The position numbers and the translations under genes are program-made. Below, piece after piece: positions 24,191 through 32,628 of a stretch of DNA of 53,012 nucleotides. Every line of letters begins with the position of its first letter. Positions within the stretch are counted from its first letter, which is position 1. This DNA is from Lachnospiraceae bacterium (GTDB lineage Bacteria > Bacillota > Clostridia > Lachnospirales > Lachnospiraceae). The DNA lies in the NCBI GenBank assembly GCA_021772075.1, contig JAETNQ010000026.1, positions 1 to 53,012 on the forward strand, in the 5' to 3' direction. Under the pieces are notes generated by a model. It was not told where the DNA came from. It was given only the letters and a program-made list of their open reading frames with translations, and did not search any database.

Positions 24191-27076
24191 ATGGAACCAA
24201 TCAAAACGATATCTGTGGATATTGAAACATATAGCAGTGTGGATTTGGGAAAAAGCGGAGTTTACAGATATGCGGAGTCAGAAGATTTTGAAATCCTCCT
24301 GTTTGGATATTCCGTAAATGGAGGTCCGGTGCAGGTGGCTGATCTGGCCTGCGGGGAAGAAATCCCACCTGAGATCATTTCAGCCCTTTTGGATAATGCT
24401 GTCCTGAAATGGGCCTTTAACGCACAGTTTGAGCGCATCTGCCTTTCGCGGCATCTTGGGCTGCCGACAGGAAAATACCTCGATCCGGTATCCTGGCATT
24501 GCACCATGATCTGGTCTGCCACATTGGGACTTCCCATGTCACTGGCCGGAGTGGGTACCGTCCTGGGGTTGGAAAAACAGAAGCTCACGGAAGGCAAAGA
24601 CCTCATCCGGTATTTCTGTGTTCCGTGTAAGCCAACAAAAGCCAATGGCGGCAGGACCAGGAACCTGCCGGAGCATGACCGGGGCAAGTGGGAGCAGTTT
24701 AAGGCATATAACCTCCGGGATGTGGAAACGGAAATGGAGATACAGAAGAAGCTGTCAAAGTTCCCGGTACCAGAGAGCGAGTGGCAGAATTACCACTTAG
24801 ACCAGCAGATCAATGACCGGGGCGTTGCCCTGGATATGGTGCTGGCGCATCGGGCAGTCCGGTGTGATGAGCTGTTCCGGGAGTTGTATCTACAGCAGGC
24901 ACGGGATATTACCGGATTGGAAAATCCAAATTCCGTATTACAGCTTCGGGACTGGCTGCGGGAACACGGTGTGGAGCTGGATTCCCTGTCAAAGAATGCA
25001 GTTCAGGATTTATTGCCGGATACTGATGGGGCTGTGAAAAAAGTCCTGTCACTCAGGCAGGAGCTTTCAAAGAGCAGCGTCAAGAAATACACGGCAATGG
25101 AAAACGTGGCCTGCAGGGATTTTCGAGGACGGGGACTTATCCAGTTTTACGGTGCATCGAGAACCGGCCGATATTCCGGGAAACTTCTCCAACTTCAAAA
25201 TCTCCCTCAGAACCATCTGCCGGATTTGGAGGTTGCCCGTTCCCTTGTACGGACCGGGAATTTTGATGCTTTGGAGTTGCTCTATGACAGCGTTCCCAAT
25301 GTGCTGTCGGAACTGATCCGGACAGCGATTGTGCCAAGAAAGGGATGCCGCTTCATTGTATCCGACTTCTCAGCGATTGAAGCGAGAGTCCTCTCCTGGT
25401 TTGCCGGAGAGAAATGGCGGCTGGATACCTTTGTGCAGGGCGGTGACATTTACTGCGCTTCTGCATCTCAGATGTTCGGGGTTCCGGTAGAGAAGCATGG
25501 AGTCAACGGTGACCTCCGGCAGAAAGGAAAACAGGCGGAGCTGGCCTGCATTGCCGAGGGGCAGTTGGTTTTGACCGATCATGGGCTTATACCGATTGAA
25601 AAGGTCACTCCTTCCCACCTGCTGTGGGATGGCTGCTCATGGGTTGCCCATGAAGGCGTGGTATGCAATGGAGAACGGGAGGTGTTGGAATATGACGGAC
25701 TCATCGCAACAGCCGACCACCTCGTCTGGATCGAGGGGAAATCGGAGCCGATACCATTTGGAATCGCCGCCTCCTGCGGCGCACATCTCATACAAACCGG
25801 AGATGGTCGGAGAACAATACGGATGGGTGAAAATTATCAGCCCGGAGAAACGCTGGAACAAAGCAATGAACCATTGTTATGTGCTGACCAAGTGCCAGGG
25901 GTGCGGGAGCATCCAGTGGCAGAACCGGAACAATCTCATAAGCGGGAAGTCGAAGGGCTGCCAGAGCTGTTCGCAGCCGAGGCAGATTCCCAAATGGCTG
26001 GACAGACGATTAACAGCAGCAAAGCAGCGGTGCGAAAATCCCAACGATCCCGGATATGCCAATTATGGAGGACGGGGCATAAAGTTTTCGTTTCCAAGTG
26101 TGACAGCGGCGGGGCTGTATCTGATAAAGAAGTATGGCCTTCCACCCAGGCAGATGGAAATCGACCGTATCAACAACAATCTGGATTATGCTCCGGGCAA
26201 TTTGCGGTTTGTGACTCATGCAGAGAACAACAGAAACAAACGGGGTACGGTGCTGACAAGGTTCGCACCGGAGTTCTGGCCGTACTCCTACACCGTTGTG
26301 ATTCGCAAACTGTCCCAGGGACTAAGCCGGGAGGAGATTATCCGGGAGGCAGAAATTGCAGTGTTCGAGAGAAGGAAAAACTGGCGGCTCATCCTCGCAA
26401 GGTTAGAGTTTATGACATACGAAATGCCGGAGGACATCATCGTTTTACCGTATCGGGCAGGTTAGTCCATAACTGCGGGTATGGCGGCTCGGTGGGGGCT
26501 ATGAAGTCAATGGGCGCAGTCCGTATGGGAGTAAAGGAAGAGGAATTGAAACCGCTGGTGGATGCGTGGCGGCAGTCCAATCCGAAGATTGTGCAGTTCT
26601 GGTGGGAGGTGGACCGTGCGGCGAAGATGTGCGTGAAGCAGCGGATCACCACGCAGGCTGGCAGAATCCGGTTTGAGTACCAAAGCGGCATCCTGTTTGC
26701 CACGCTCCCCTCCGGCAGACGGCTTGCTTATGCAAAACCGCGCATGGGCGAGAACAAGTTTGGCAGTGAGGCGATCACCTATGAGGGTGTGGGAGCATCG
26801 AGGAAATGGATGCGTCTGGAAACCTACGGGCCGAAGCTGGTGGAGAACATTGTCCAGGGAACCGCCCGTGACCTTCTGGCCCTGGCGATGCTGCGGCTGG
26901 ATGCGGCAGGCTATTCGGTTGTGATGCACTGTCATGATGAGGCAATCTGCGAGGTTCCCATCGGGCAAGGCTCCGTGGAGGAAGTCAACCGGATCATGGC
27001 AATCGCACCGGATTGGGCCGGGGGACTCCCGCTCCGGGCAGACGGCTATGAATGCGAATTCTACAAAAAGGACTAA
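24191..27076 (+). CDS. Phage family A DNA polymerase with in-frame intein
   Basis: 961-residue precursor. The N-terminal DEDD proofreading exonuclease starts 'ISVDIETYSSVDLGKSG' with 'WAFNAQFERICL'. The polymerase domain shows 'FYGASRTGRYSGKLLQLQNL', motif A 'FIVSDFSAIEARVLSW', the O-helix 'RQKGKQAELACGYGGS' (interrupted) and motif C 'VMHCHDEAICEV'. An intein (residues about 453-761) sits in the O-helix between 'ELA' and 'CGYGGS'; removal gives a 652-residue enzyme of normal length. ATG with GGAGG 10 bases ahead is chosen over an upstream in-frame start. An HNH ORF lies inside the intein in another frame. Confidence 0.93.
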   Translation: MEPIKTISVDIETYSSVDLGKSGVYRYAESEDFEILLFGYSVNGGPVQVADLACGEEIPPEIISALLDNAVLKWAFNAQFERICLSRHLGLPTGKYLDPVSWHCTMIWSATLGLPMSLAGVGTVLGLEKQKLTEGKDLIRYFCVPCKPTKANGGRTRNLPEHDRGKWEQFKAYNLRDVETEMEIQKKLSKFPVPESEWQNYHLDQQINDRGVALDMVLAHRAVRCDELFRELYLQQARDITGLENPNSVLQLRDWLREHGVELDSLSKNAVQDLLPDTDGAVKKVLSLRQELSKSSVKKYTAMENVACRDFRGRGLIQFYGASRTGRYSGKLLQLQNLPQNHLPDLEVARSLVRTGNFDALELLYDSVPNVLSELIRTAIVPRKGCRFIVSDFSAIEARVLSWFAGEKWRLDTFVQGGDIYCASASQMFGVPVEKHGVNGDLRQKGKQAELACIAEGQLVLTDHGLIPIEKVTPSHLLWDGCSWVAHEGVVCNGEREVLEYDGLIATADHLVWIEGKSEPIPFGIAASCGAHLIQTGDGRRTIRMGENYQPGETLEQSNEPLLCADQVPGVREHPVAEPEQSHKREVEGLPELFAAEADSQMAGQTINSSKAAVRKSQRSRICQLWRTGHKVFVSKCDSGGAVSDKEVWPSTQADGNRPYQQQSGLCSGQFAVCDSCREQQKQTGYGADKVRTGVLAVLLHRCDSQTVPGTKPGGDYPGGRNCSVREKEKLAAHPRKVRVYDIRNAGGHHRFTVSGRLVHNCGYGGSVGAMKSMGAVRMGVKEEELKPLVDAWRQSNPKIVQFWWEVDRAAKMCVKQRITTQAGRIRFEYQSGILFATLPSGRRLAYAKPRMGENKFGSEAITYEGVGASRKWMRLETYGPKLVENIVQGTARDLLALAMLRLDAAGYSVVMHCHDEAICEVPIGQGSVEEVNRIMAIAPDWAGGLPLRADGYECEFYKKD
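25547..26473 (+). other. Intein in DNA polymerase (309 codons)
   Basis: Begins with Cys in 'CIAEGQLVLTDHGLIPI' (block A), has block B 'GLIATADHLVWIEG', and ends with block F/G 'VYDIRNAGGHHRFTV' and 'SGRLVHN', followed by Cys of the C-extein. Splicing residues Cys1, the block B Thr/His, the penultimate His and terminal Asn are present. The central ~190 codons in this frame make no recognisable domain, because the region encodes an HNH endonuclease in the +1 frame. Confidence 0.9.
25803..26465 (+). CDS. HNH homing endonuclease nested out of frame in the intein
   Basis: 220-residue frame, shifted +1 relative to the polymerase/intein frame. It encodes a typical phage HNH endonuclease: N-terminal 'GWVKIISPEKRWNK', a four-Cys zinc site ('LTKCQGCGSIQWQNRNNLIS', 'GKSKGCQSC'), 'RCENPNDPGYANYGGRGIKF', the HNH core 'EIDRINNNLDYAPGNLRFVT' with 'HAENNRNKRG', and a C-terminal helix 'SREEIIREAEIAVFERRKNW'. 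The start is uncertain: the ATG has GGAG too close, a GTG 24 bases on is possible, and frameshifting from the intein frame is another route. Its last ~25 codons overlap intein block F/G. Confidence 0.8.
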   Translation: MVGEQYGWVKIISPEKRWNKAMNHCYVLTKCQGCGSIQWQNRNNLISGKSKGCQSCSQPRQIPKWLDRRLTAAKQRCENPNDPGYANYGGRGIKFSFPSVTAAGLYLIKKYGLPPRQMEIDRINNNLDYAPGNLRFVTHAENNRNKRGTVLTRFAPEFWPYSYTVVIRKLSQGLSREEIIREAEIAVFERRKNWRLILARLEFMTYEMPEDIIVLPYRAG

Positions 27077-27089
27077 GGAGGTGCGTCTT

Positions 27090-27506
27090 ATGGGAATCAG
27101 CAGATATAACTCGGAAGGATACTATGATCCTACCGCGCATTTGGCAATCCGTACTATGGAGCAAAAGGACAAGGTTTTGCGTATCAGTTACCCCACGGGG
27201 TACATGGACATCCGGCTGGATGCTTTCTTCCCATGTACACTTAAGAAAGCGCGGAAGATCTTCCGGCTGGTGCAGAGCTACTCGTCTTTTGAGGATAAGA
27301 AACGGATACTTAGCTGCCTCCGGGGGAAGGAGCAGAAATACAAGTCACAGATACAGACCTTTTCCGGCAAGCTGGCCGCCAGTAAGGAGAAAGCAGAAAT
27401 GCAGAAGTGGGACGCAAGGCTTAGAGAAGCGAAGCGCCTCCTGCACCGGACACAGCGGAACATGGAACTGTTCCGGGAGGCGGCTGGCTATGGCGGGGAA
27501 ATGTAG
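27090..27506 (+). CDS. Phage hypothetical protein with basic coiled-coil
   Basis: 138 residues. The N-terminal part ('GISRYNSEGYYDPTAHLAIR') suggests a small globular domain, and from about residue 60 a long charged helix ('KEQKYKSQIQTFSGKLAASK' onward) looks like a coiled coil. I recognise it only as a common neighbour of phage polymerase genes. AAGGAGG overlapping the polymerase stop gives a good start. Confidence 0.65.
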   Translation: MGISRYNSEGYYDPTAHLAIRTMEQKDKVLRISYPTGYMDIRLDAFFPCTLKKARKIFRLVQSYSSFEDKKRILSCLRGKEQKYKSQIQTFSGKLAASKEKAEMQKWDARLREAKRLLHRTQRNMELFREAAGYGGEM

Positions 27507-27523
27507 CGATTGGAGGTAGAGAA

Positions 27524-27910
27524 ATGAGATTGTACGTTTCAACGGGAAACTCCCGTATGGATAAGACCTGGAACGGTCAGGAAATGGAGCTGGATGATTT
27601 TATTGCCCGGATTTCTGTAACCAGAAGGACTTCGGAGACTGTGGCGCAGTACCGGAAGCTGTCGAAGGCGAAGCAGGATGCCATCAAGGATGTGGGCGGT
27701 TTTGTCATGGGCCGCCTGAAGGATGGCCGCAGGAAGAAAGACAGCGTTATCTCCCGGTCGGCCTTAACGCTGGATATGGATTATGCGACTGCGGATGTTG
27801 CGGAGCAGTTGGAGATGTTCTCTCCTTCCAGTGCTTTTTGTATTCCACCCATAAAAGCACACCGGAGAAACCGAGGCTCCGGCTCATCATCCCTCTCTCC
27901 CGTGAGGTGA
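27524..27910 (+). pseudogene. N-terminal part of VapE-type primase/helicase, before a frameshift
   Basis: The first ~97 codons ('MRLYVSTGNSRMDKTWNGQE', 'KQDAIKDVGGFVMGRLKDGR', 'SALTLDMDYATADV') match the N-terminus normally fused to phage VapE-type proteins. After 'EQLEMFS' the frame goes into nonsense and ends 30 codons later. Inserting one base near 27821-27824 (CTCTCC to CTCTTCC) would give 'EMFSSFQCFLYSTHKS' and join the next frame. Therefore one base is missing, or a -1 shift occurs in translation. Confidence 0.75.
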
Positions 27911-29910
27911 CGCCGGATGAGTACATGGCGGTGGCCCGCAAGATTGCCGAGGATGTGGGCATGGAGCTGTTTGATGATACCACCTATGAGCCGAGCCGCC
28001 TGATGTACTGGCCTTCCACCTCTGCGGACGGGGAGTTTATCTACCGGGAGATCAAGGGCAGCCCGCTCGATCCGGATGCCGTGCTTGCCAGATACACCGA
28101 TTGGAGAAACTCTGCGGAGTGGCCCGTTTCCAAGCGGCAGGAAAAGATTGTGCAGCGGGAGATCAAGAAGCAGGCGGACCCATTGCAAAAACCCGGTCTG
28201 GTCGGAGCGTTCTGCCGCGCTTACTCTATCGAGGATGCCATCGACACCTTCATCCCGAATGTCTATAAGCACAGCGCCATGCCGGGGAGGTATGACTATA
28301 TCCCTGCGGACTCCCAGGCAGGCGTGGTGATCTATGAAGGGAGGTTTGCCTATTCCCATCATGCCACGGACCCGGCCTGCGGCAAGCTGATGAACGCCTT
28401 TGATGTGGTGCGCCTGCACAAGTTTGGCGATCTGGATGGAAAGGCGGATGAAGATACACTGCCTACGAAGCTGCCATCTTTCAAGGCCATGCAGGAATTT
28501 GCTTCTCAGGATGAGACCGTCCGGGAGGTGCTTGGCCGGGAGCGCCTGGAGGCCGCCAGTGAGGAATTTGACGATGCAGATTGGCAGAAGCATCTCAACA
28601 TCGACAAGAACGGCAAAGTGGTGGAGGATATCGGCAACTATGTCCTGATCCTGCGCCATGATGAGAATTTGCAGAGCATGGCGTTCAATAAGCACCGGGA
28701 CGGCATTGACGCCAGAGGGGAACTTCCCTGGCAGCAGATGAAGGATGGCTGGAATGATACGGATGACGCTGCTCTTGCCGTGTATCTGAACAAGGTCTAT
28801 GGGCTGTACTCCCCAACGAAGATGCGTCCTGCGATCCTGGCAGTGGCGGCGGAGCGGGCCTACCATCCGGTGCAGGAATATCTGGAGCATTTGCCAGCCT
28901 GGGACAATGTCCCCCGCGTGGAGCGCCTGCTGGTGGATTACTTTGGGGCGGAGGATACCAGTTACACCAGGGCAGTCACCCGCAAGACGCTGGTCGCGGC
29001 GATCGCACGGATTTATAAGCCGGGTACGAAGTTCGACTCCGTCCTCATCCTGAACGGTCCGCAGGGAATCGGCAAGTCCACCCTCTTTGCGAAGCTGGCG
29101 GGACAGTGGTTCTCCGACAGTCTGGCGGTTACCGATATGAGGGATAAGTCCGGCCCGGAGAAGCTGCAGGGCTATTGGATTCTGGAACTTGGCGAGCTGG
29201 CCGGAATGAAGAAAACCGATGTGGAGACGATCAAGTCCTTCATCTCCCGTGTGGATGATAAGTACCGCGCCAGTTACGGAACCAACGTGGAGAGCCATCC
29301 GAGGCAGTGTGTCATCGTGGGTTCCACCAATAACGAGAATGGTTTCCTGCGTGACATTACCGGAAACCGGAGATTCTGGCCGGTACGCATTAGCGGCGAA
29401 AGTGAGAAGCACACATGGGATATCACGGCGGAGATCGTGGAGCAGATATGGGCGGAGGCGCTGGTGATCTATGGCCGTGGCGAGAAGCTGTATCTGGAAG
29501 GAGAGGATGCGAAGCTGGCCGTGAAGGAGCAGTCAGACGCGATGGAGGTGGATGACCGGGAAGGTCTGGTGCGGACATATCTGGAAAAGCTGCTGCCGGA
29601 AGGTTGGGATGGTATGAGCATCTTTGACAGGAGGAATTTTCTGAACGGTAGTGAGTTTGGAGGAGGCGGACGTGTGGGTACGGTGCGCCGGACGAAGGTC
29701 TGCAACATGGAAATCTGGTGCGAGTGCTTTGGGAAAGAACCGTCAACCATGAAGAAAACGGATTCCTATGAGCTGACTGCCATCATGAACCGCATCGGCT
29801 GGAAGAAATATGCCGGAACCAAGACGGGAACGTGTCATTTTGCCATTTACGGGAAGCAGAGGGCAATGGTGCCGCCGGAACAAGGAACAGTTGGAACATC
29901 AAATGTATAA
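27838..29910 (+). CDS. VapE-family phage primase/helicase, main part
   Basis: 690 codons of a virulence-associated E (VapE) type protein, the replicative primase-polymerase/SF3-like helicase of such phages. Primase-like N-terminal motifs 'STPEKPRLRLIIPLSREVTP' and 'PSRLMYWPSTSADGEF' are followed by an ATPase with Walker A 'LNGPQGIGKST' (about residue 410), Walker B 'YWILELGELAGMKK', 'VGSTNNENGFLRDITGNRRF' and a C-terminal DNA-binding part. The formal start is TTG without a ribosome binding site. The true N-terminus is the preceding fragment in the other frame, so the gene is broken or uses frameshifting. Confidence 0.85.
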   Translation: MYSTHKSTPEKPRLRLIIPLSREVTPDEYMAVARKIAEDVGMELFDDTTYEPSRLMYWPSTSADGEFIYREIKGSPLDPDAVLARYTDWRNSAEWPVSKRQEKIVQREIKKQADPLQKPGLVGAFCRAYSIEDAIDTFIPNVYKHSAMPGRYDYIPADSQAGVVIYEGRFAYSHHATDPACGKLMNAFDVVRLHKFGDLDGKADEDTLPTKLPSFKAMQEFASQDETVREVLGRERLEAASEEFDDADWQKHLNIDKNGKVVEDIGNYVLILRHDENLQSMAFNKHRDGIDARGELPWQQMKDGWNDTDDAALAVYLNKVYGLYSPTKMRPAILAVAAERAYHPVQEYLEHLPAWDNVPRVERLLVDYFGAEDTSYTRAVTRKTLVAAIARIYKPGTKFDSVLILNGPQGIGKSTLFAKLAGQWFSDSLAVTDMRDKSGPEKLQGYWILELGELAGMKKTDVETIKSFISRVDDKYRASYGTNVESHPRQCVIVGSTNNENGFLRDITGNRRFWPVRISGESEKHTWDITAEIVEQIWAEALVIYGRGEKLYLEGEDAKLAVKEQSDAMEVDDREGLVRTYLEKLLPEGWDGMSIFDRRNFLNGSEFGGGGRVGTVRRTKVCNMEIWCECFGKEPSTMKKTDSYELTAIMNRIGWKKYAGTKTGTCHFAIYGKQRAMVPPEQGTVGTSNV

Positions 29911-30021
29911 AAGGAAATTTTTAAGTTTTTATATAGAAAAGGAAAAAGGGTGTGCGTATATACGCGCGTATAAGGGATTTTTGGTTCCAGTTGTTCCCTT
30001 GTTCCAGAGAGGAGGAGGCCG

Positions 30022-30303
30022 ATGAGGGAGTCAAAGGTAGAGGAAAAGTTAAGAACCGAGGCAAAACGCCGGGGCGGATGGGCTGTAAAGTTCACCTCTC
30101 CCGGTTTGGATGGGGTGCCGGACCGTCTGGTGTTGTTCCCCGGTGGCAGGCTGGCTTTTGTGGAAGTGAAGGCTCCTGGGAAAAAGATGCGGCCCCTTCA
30201 GGAACGGAGGGCAAAGCAGCTTCGGGCATTGGGATTTCAAGTTTACTGTTTGGATTGCATGGAGAAGATTGGAGGGATTTTGGATGAGATACAAGGCACA
30301 TGA
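30022..30303 (+). CDS. VRR-NUC domain nuclease
   Basis: 93-residue stand-alone VRR-NUC domain (PD-(D/E)XK nuclease). Catalytic motifs are 'SPGLDGVPDRLVLFPGG' and 'AFVEVKAPGKKMRPLQ' (E-x-K with the Q-x-x downstream). Phage homologs cut branched DNA and are found beside SNF2 helicases, as here. GGAGGAGG precedes the ATG, and the 3' end overlaps the helicase start by 20 bases. Confidence 0.9.
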   Translation: MRESKVEEKLRTEAKRRGGWAVKFTSPGLDGVPDRLVLFPGGRLAFVEVKAPGKKMRPLQERRAKQLRALGFQVYCLDCMEKIGGILDEIQGT

Positions 30304-31624
30304 TTATCAGGCTTACGCCACGGAGTTTATTCTGGAACACCCGGTCTGCTGCCTGATGCTGGACTGCGGCATGGGAAAGACGGTGGTTACCCTGACGGCA
30401 TTGTGGAGTTTGATCCTGGATTCCTTCGACACCGGACGTGTGCTGATCATCGCCCCAAAGCGTGTGGCTGAAACGGTATGGCAGCAGGAAATTGAAAAAT
30501 GGGAACATCTGACGGGCCTCGCTGCTGTCCGGGTTCTTGGCAGTGCCACGGAGCGCAGGGCTGCCCTTAACCGGAAGGCCAGCGTGTATATCATCAACCG
30601 GGAAAACCTGGTGTGGCTGACCAAGAATGCAGCGTGGAACTTTGACACGGTGGTGGTAGATGAACTTTCCAGTTTCAAATCCCACCAGTCGCAGAGGTTT
30701 AAAGCCCTGAAAGCTGTCCGGCCGAAGGTTGGAAGGATCGTGGGCCTGACCGGAACACCTGCGCCCAACTCCCTCATGGATTTATGGCCGGAGATGTATG
30801 TGCTGGATATGGGACAGCGGCTTGGGAGGTTTATCGGCGGTTTCCGGGAGAGGTTCTTCGTGCCGGATAAGCGGAACCGGGAGATCATCTATTCCTACAA
30901 ACCAAGAGAGGGTGCCGAGGAAGCCATTTATTCCCTGATCTCGGATATCTGCATTTCCATGAAGGCTGTGGACTATCTGGATATGCCGAAGCTGGTGGAT
31001 AACCGTGTGTTTGTGGAGATGAGCGCCAGGGAGCAGAAATCCTATGACCAGTTCTCAAAGGATATGGTGCTGTCACTGGATGGCGAGGAACTGGATGCCA
31101 TCAATGCGGCGGCCCTTTCCAATAAGCTGCAGCAGATGGCGAATGGTGCGATATACGGAGAGGACAGGAAAGTTCTCCGGCTCCATGACCGGAAGCTGGA
31201 TACTCTGGAGGATCTGATCGAGGCGGCAAACGGCAAGCCGATGCTGGTGGCCTACTGGTTTAAGCATGACCACGACCGCATCCATGAGAGGTTTTCCGTC
31301 CGGGACATTGATACCCCAAAGGACATCGAGGATTGGAATGCCGGGAAGATTCCGGTGGCGCTGATCCATCCGGCCTCCGCCGGACACGGGCTGAACCTGC
31401 AAAGCGGCGGTTCCACTCTGGTGTGGTTTTCCATGACCTGGTCTTTGGAGCTTTACCAGCAGATGAATGACAGGCTGTGGCGGCAGGGACAGGAACACAC
31501 CGTAGTGGTCCACCACATCCTGACGAAAGGAACCATTGACGAGGACATCATAAGGGCATTGGAGAGAAAGGACGTCAGCCAGTCTGCTCTTGTGGCGGCT
31601 GTCCGGGCGAGGATTGGAGGTTAG
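30284..31624 (+). CDS. SNF2-family DNA helicase/translocase
   Basis: 446-residue superfamily 2 (SNF2/RapA-like) ATPase. Motifs in order: Q-like 'HDYQAYATEFIL', Walker A 'LDCGMGKTVV' (about residue 30), 'LIIAPKRVAETVW', DEAD-equivalent 'VVVDELSSFKS', motif III 'GLTGTPAPNSL', and motif VI 'YQQMNDRLWRQGQEHTVVVH'. It acts in phage DNA replication or recombination, probably with the VRR-NUC protein encoded just upstream. GGAGGG lies 7 bases before the selected ATG. Confidence 0.92.
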   Translation: MRYKAHDYQAYATEFILEHPVCCLMLDCGMGKTVVTLTALWSLILDSFDTGRVLIIAPKRVAETVWQQEIEKWEHLTGLAAVRVLGSATERRAALNRKASVYIINRENLVWLTKNAAWNFDTVVVDELSSFKSHQSQRFKALKAVRPKVGRIVGLTGTPAPNSLMDLWPEMYVLDMGQRLGRFIGGFRERFFVPDKRNREIIYSYKPREGAEEAIYSLISDICISMKAVDYLDMPKLVDNRVFVEMSAREQKSYDQFSKDMVLSLDGEELDAINAAALSNKLQQMANGAIYGEDRKVLRLHDRKLDTLEDLIEAANGKPMLVAYWFKHDHDRIHERFSVRDIDTPKDIEDWNAGKIPVALIHPASAGHGLNLQSGGSTLVWFSMTWSLELYQQMNDRLWRQGQEHTVVVHHILTKGTIDEDIIRALERKDVSQSALVAAVRARIGG

Positions 31625-31628
31625 GTCT

Positions 31629-32120
31629 ATGAGTGAAAGGATAGAGGAAATGCTCCGGGAGTATCCATCAAAGAAAAGGTATCTGAAATGCCTGGAAAAC
31701 CAGCTTCGGAATTTTTATGGGATTTCAGATACCGAAATGATTGATGCCATGTGCTTTTATCAGCCGGAGGGAGAACGGGTGCAGACCAGCGCAGTGGCAA
31801 ATAAGACTGCCAGCATTGCACTGAGCTATCGGGAGAAAATGGAGGAGATTAACCAGGATTGGTATCGGCATTTAAGAAAGCAGTATGAGGTGTTGCGTGA
31901 GGAGGTACGTCTTTTTGAGTCGGCGCTGGATTCCTTAAGCGGCAGACTGCCAGACATCATGAGGGATATGGTGGTCAATGATTATACATGGGATTATATC
32001 TGTAACCATTACCATATCTCCCGGACTACTTTGGGAAAGTATCGCCGGAAGGCCATTCAGGAATTGGAAGTCTTGTATGAGAAGCAGGATGTTGAAATGA
32101 TAGATTATCTGTTGAGTTGA
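31629..32120 (+). CDS. Phage late-type transcriptional regulator (sigma-like HTH)
   Basis: 163-residue helical protein with 'MLREYPSKKRYLKCLENQLR' at the N-terminus, a central coiled region, and a C-terminal sigma region 4-like helix-turn-helix 'YTWDYICNHYHISRTTLGKY' with 'RRKAIQELEVLY'. Proteins of this kind (ArpU/RinA-like) at the end of phage early operons activate late genes. A candidate target with phased direct repeats lies about 1.1 kb downstream. The internal ATG after the helicase stop is chosen over a longer overlapping frame. Confidence 0.75.
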   Translation: MSERIEEMLREYPSKKRYLKCLENQLRNFYGISDTEMIDAMCFYQPEGERVQTSAVANKTASIALSYREKMEEINQDWYRHLRKQYEVLREEVRLFESALDSLSGRLPDIMRDMVVNDYTWDYICNHYHISRTTLGKYRRKAIQELEVLYEKQDVEMIDYLLS

Positions 32121-32130
32121 GGTGAATGGA

Positions 32131-32496
32131 ATGTGCAGGCGTGGAGATATTTACTATGTGGACTTTGGGAAAAACATAAACAGCAGCAAGCAGAACGGCA
32201 TCCGCCCTGCCGTGGTGGTCAGCAATAACCGGGCAAACCGCCACTCCCCTGTTATTACGGTGATACCGCTGACTTCCCGGATTTATAAGAAACGGTTCCT
32301 CCCCACCCATGTGCTGATTCCAAGAAGCAGCGGATCGGGACTGAGCCAGAACAGCTTGGCATTGGCGGAGCAGGTGGAGGCGATTGATAAGAGATGCCTA
32401 TTGGAAAAGCGGGGAGCAATACAGGATGCGGAGGTCATGGCGCAGATCACCTATGCCCTGCAGATACAGATCGGAGCAATAGAGGAATATAACTGA
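32131..32496 (+). CDS. MazF/PemK-family endoribonuclease toxin
   Basis: 121-residue toxin of the PemK/MazF family, sequence-specific mRNA interferases. Family motifs are complete: 'RRGDIYYVDFGKN', 'NGIRPAVVVSNNRANRH', 'VITVIPLTSRIYKKRFLPTH' and 'SLALAEQVEAIDKRCLLEK'. AGGTG lies about 8 bases before the ATG. No MazE-like antitoxin gene is adjacent; the upstream gene is a phage regulator. It may be a solitary phage toxin or be neutralised by an unrecognised partner. Confidence 0.85.
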   Translation: MCRRGDIYYVDFGKNINSSKQNGIRPAVVVSNNRANRHSPVITVIPLTSRIYKKRFLPTHVLIPRSSGSGLSQNSLALAEQVEAIDKRCLLEKRGAIQDAEVMAQITYALQIQIGAIEEYN

Positions 32497-32499
32497 GAG

Positions 32500-32536
32500 G
32501 ACAGTCGGTCGTTTGTGATTGGCTGTCTTTTTTTTT
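32500..32536 (+). terminator. Terminator after mazF-like gene
   Basis: GACAGTCGGTC pairs with GATTGGCTGTC (11 bp with three G-U pairs) around GTTTGT, followed by nine Ts. Confidence 0.8.
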
Positions 32537-32547
32537 AATATAAGAAA

Positions 32548-32562
32548 CCACGTTGAACGTGG
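32548..32562. promoter_or_regulatory. Palindromic operator, upstream copy
   Basis: Perfect 15-bp palindrome CCACGTTGAACGTGG, identical to the copy in the promoter spacer 30 bases downstream (about three helical turns), allowing cooperative binding on one face. Confidence 0.8.
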
Positions 32563-32569
32563 AAAAATG

Positions 32570-32598
32570 TTGACTTACCACGTTGAACGTGGTATTGT
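32570..32598 (+). promoter_or_regulatory. Promoter with an operator in its spacer
   Basis: TTGACT, 17-base spacer, TATTGT. The palindrome CCACGTT-G-AACGTGG fills the spacer (32578-32592), and an identical copy lies just upstream (32548-32562). Binding of a dimeric repressor here would block RNA polymerase. Confidence 0.85.
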
Positions 32599-32628
32599 GG
32601 GATTAGAAAAAGGTCGGGAGGTCTAACC

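Noticed and set aside
25581-25802. N-terminal extension of the HNH frame
   Set aside because: These codons overlap intein blocks A and B in the polymerase frame and translate to low-complexity sequence; HNH similarity begins only near 25.8 kb.
27781-29412. 543-codon open frame on the minus strand opposite the VapE gene
   Set aside because: It mirrors the plus-strand gene, whose motifs are clear; high GC at third positions keeps the opposite frame open. No ribosome binding site or recognisable domain.
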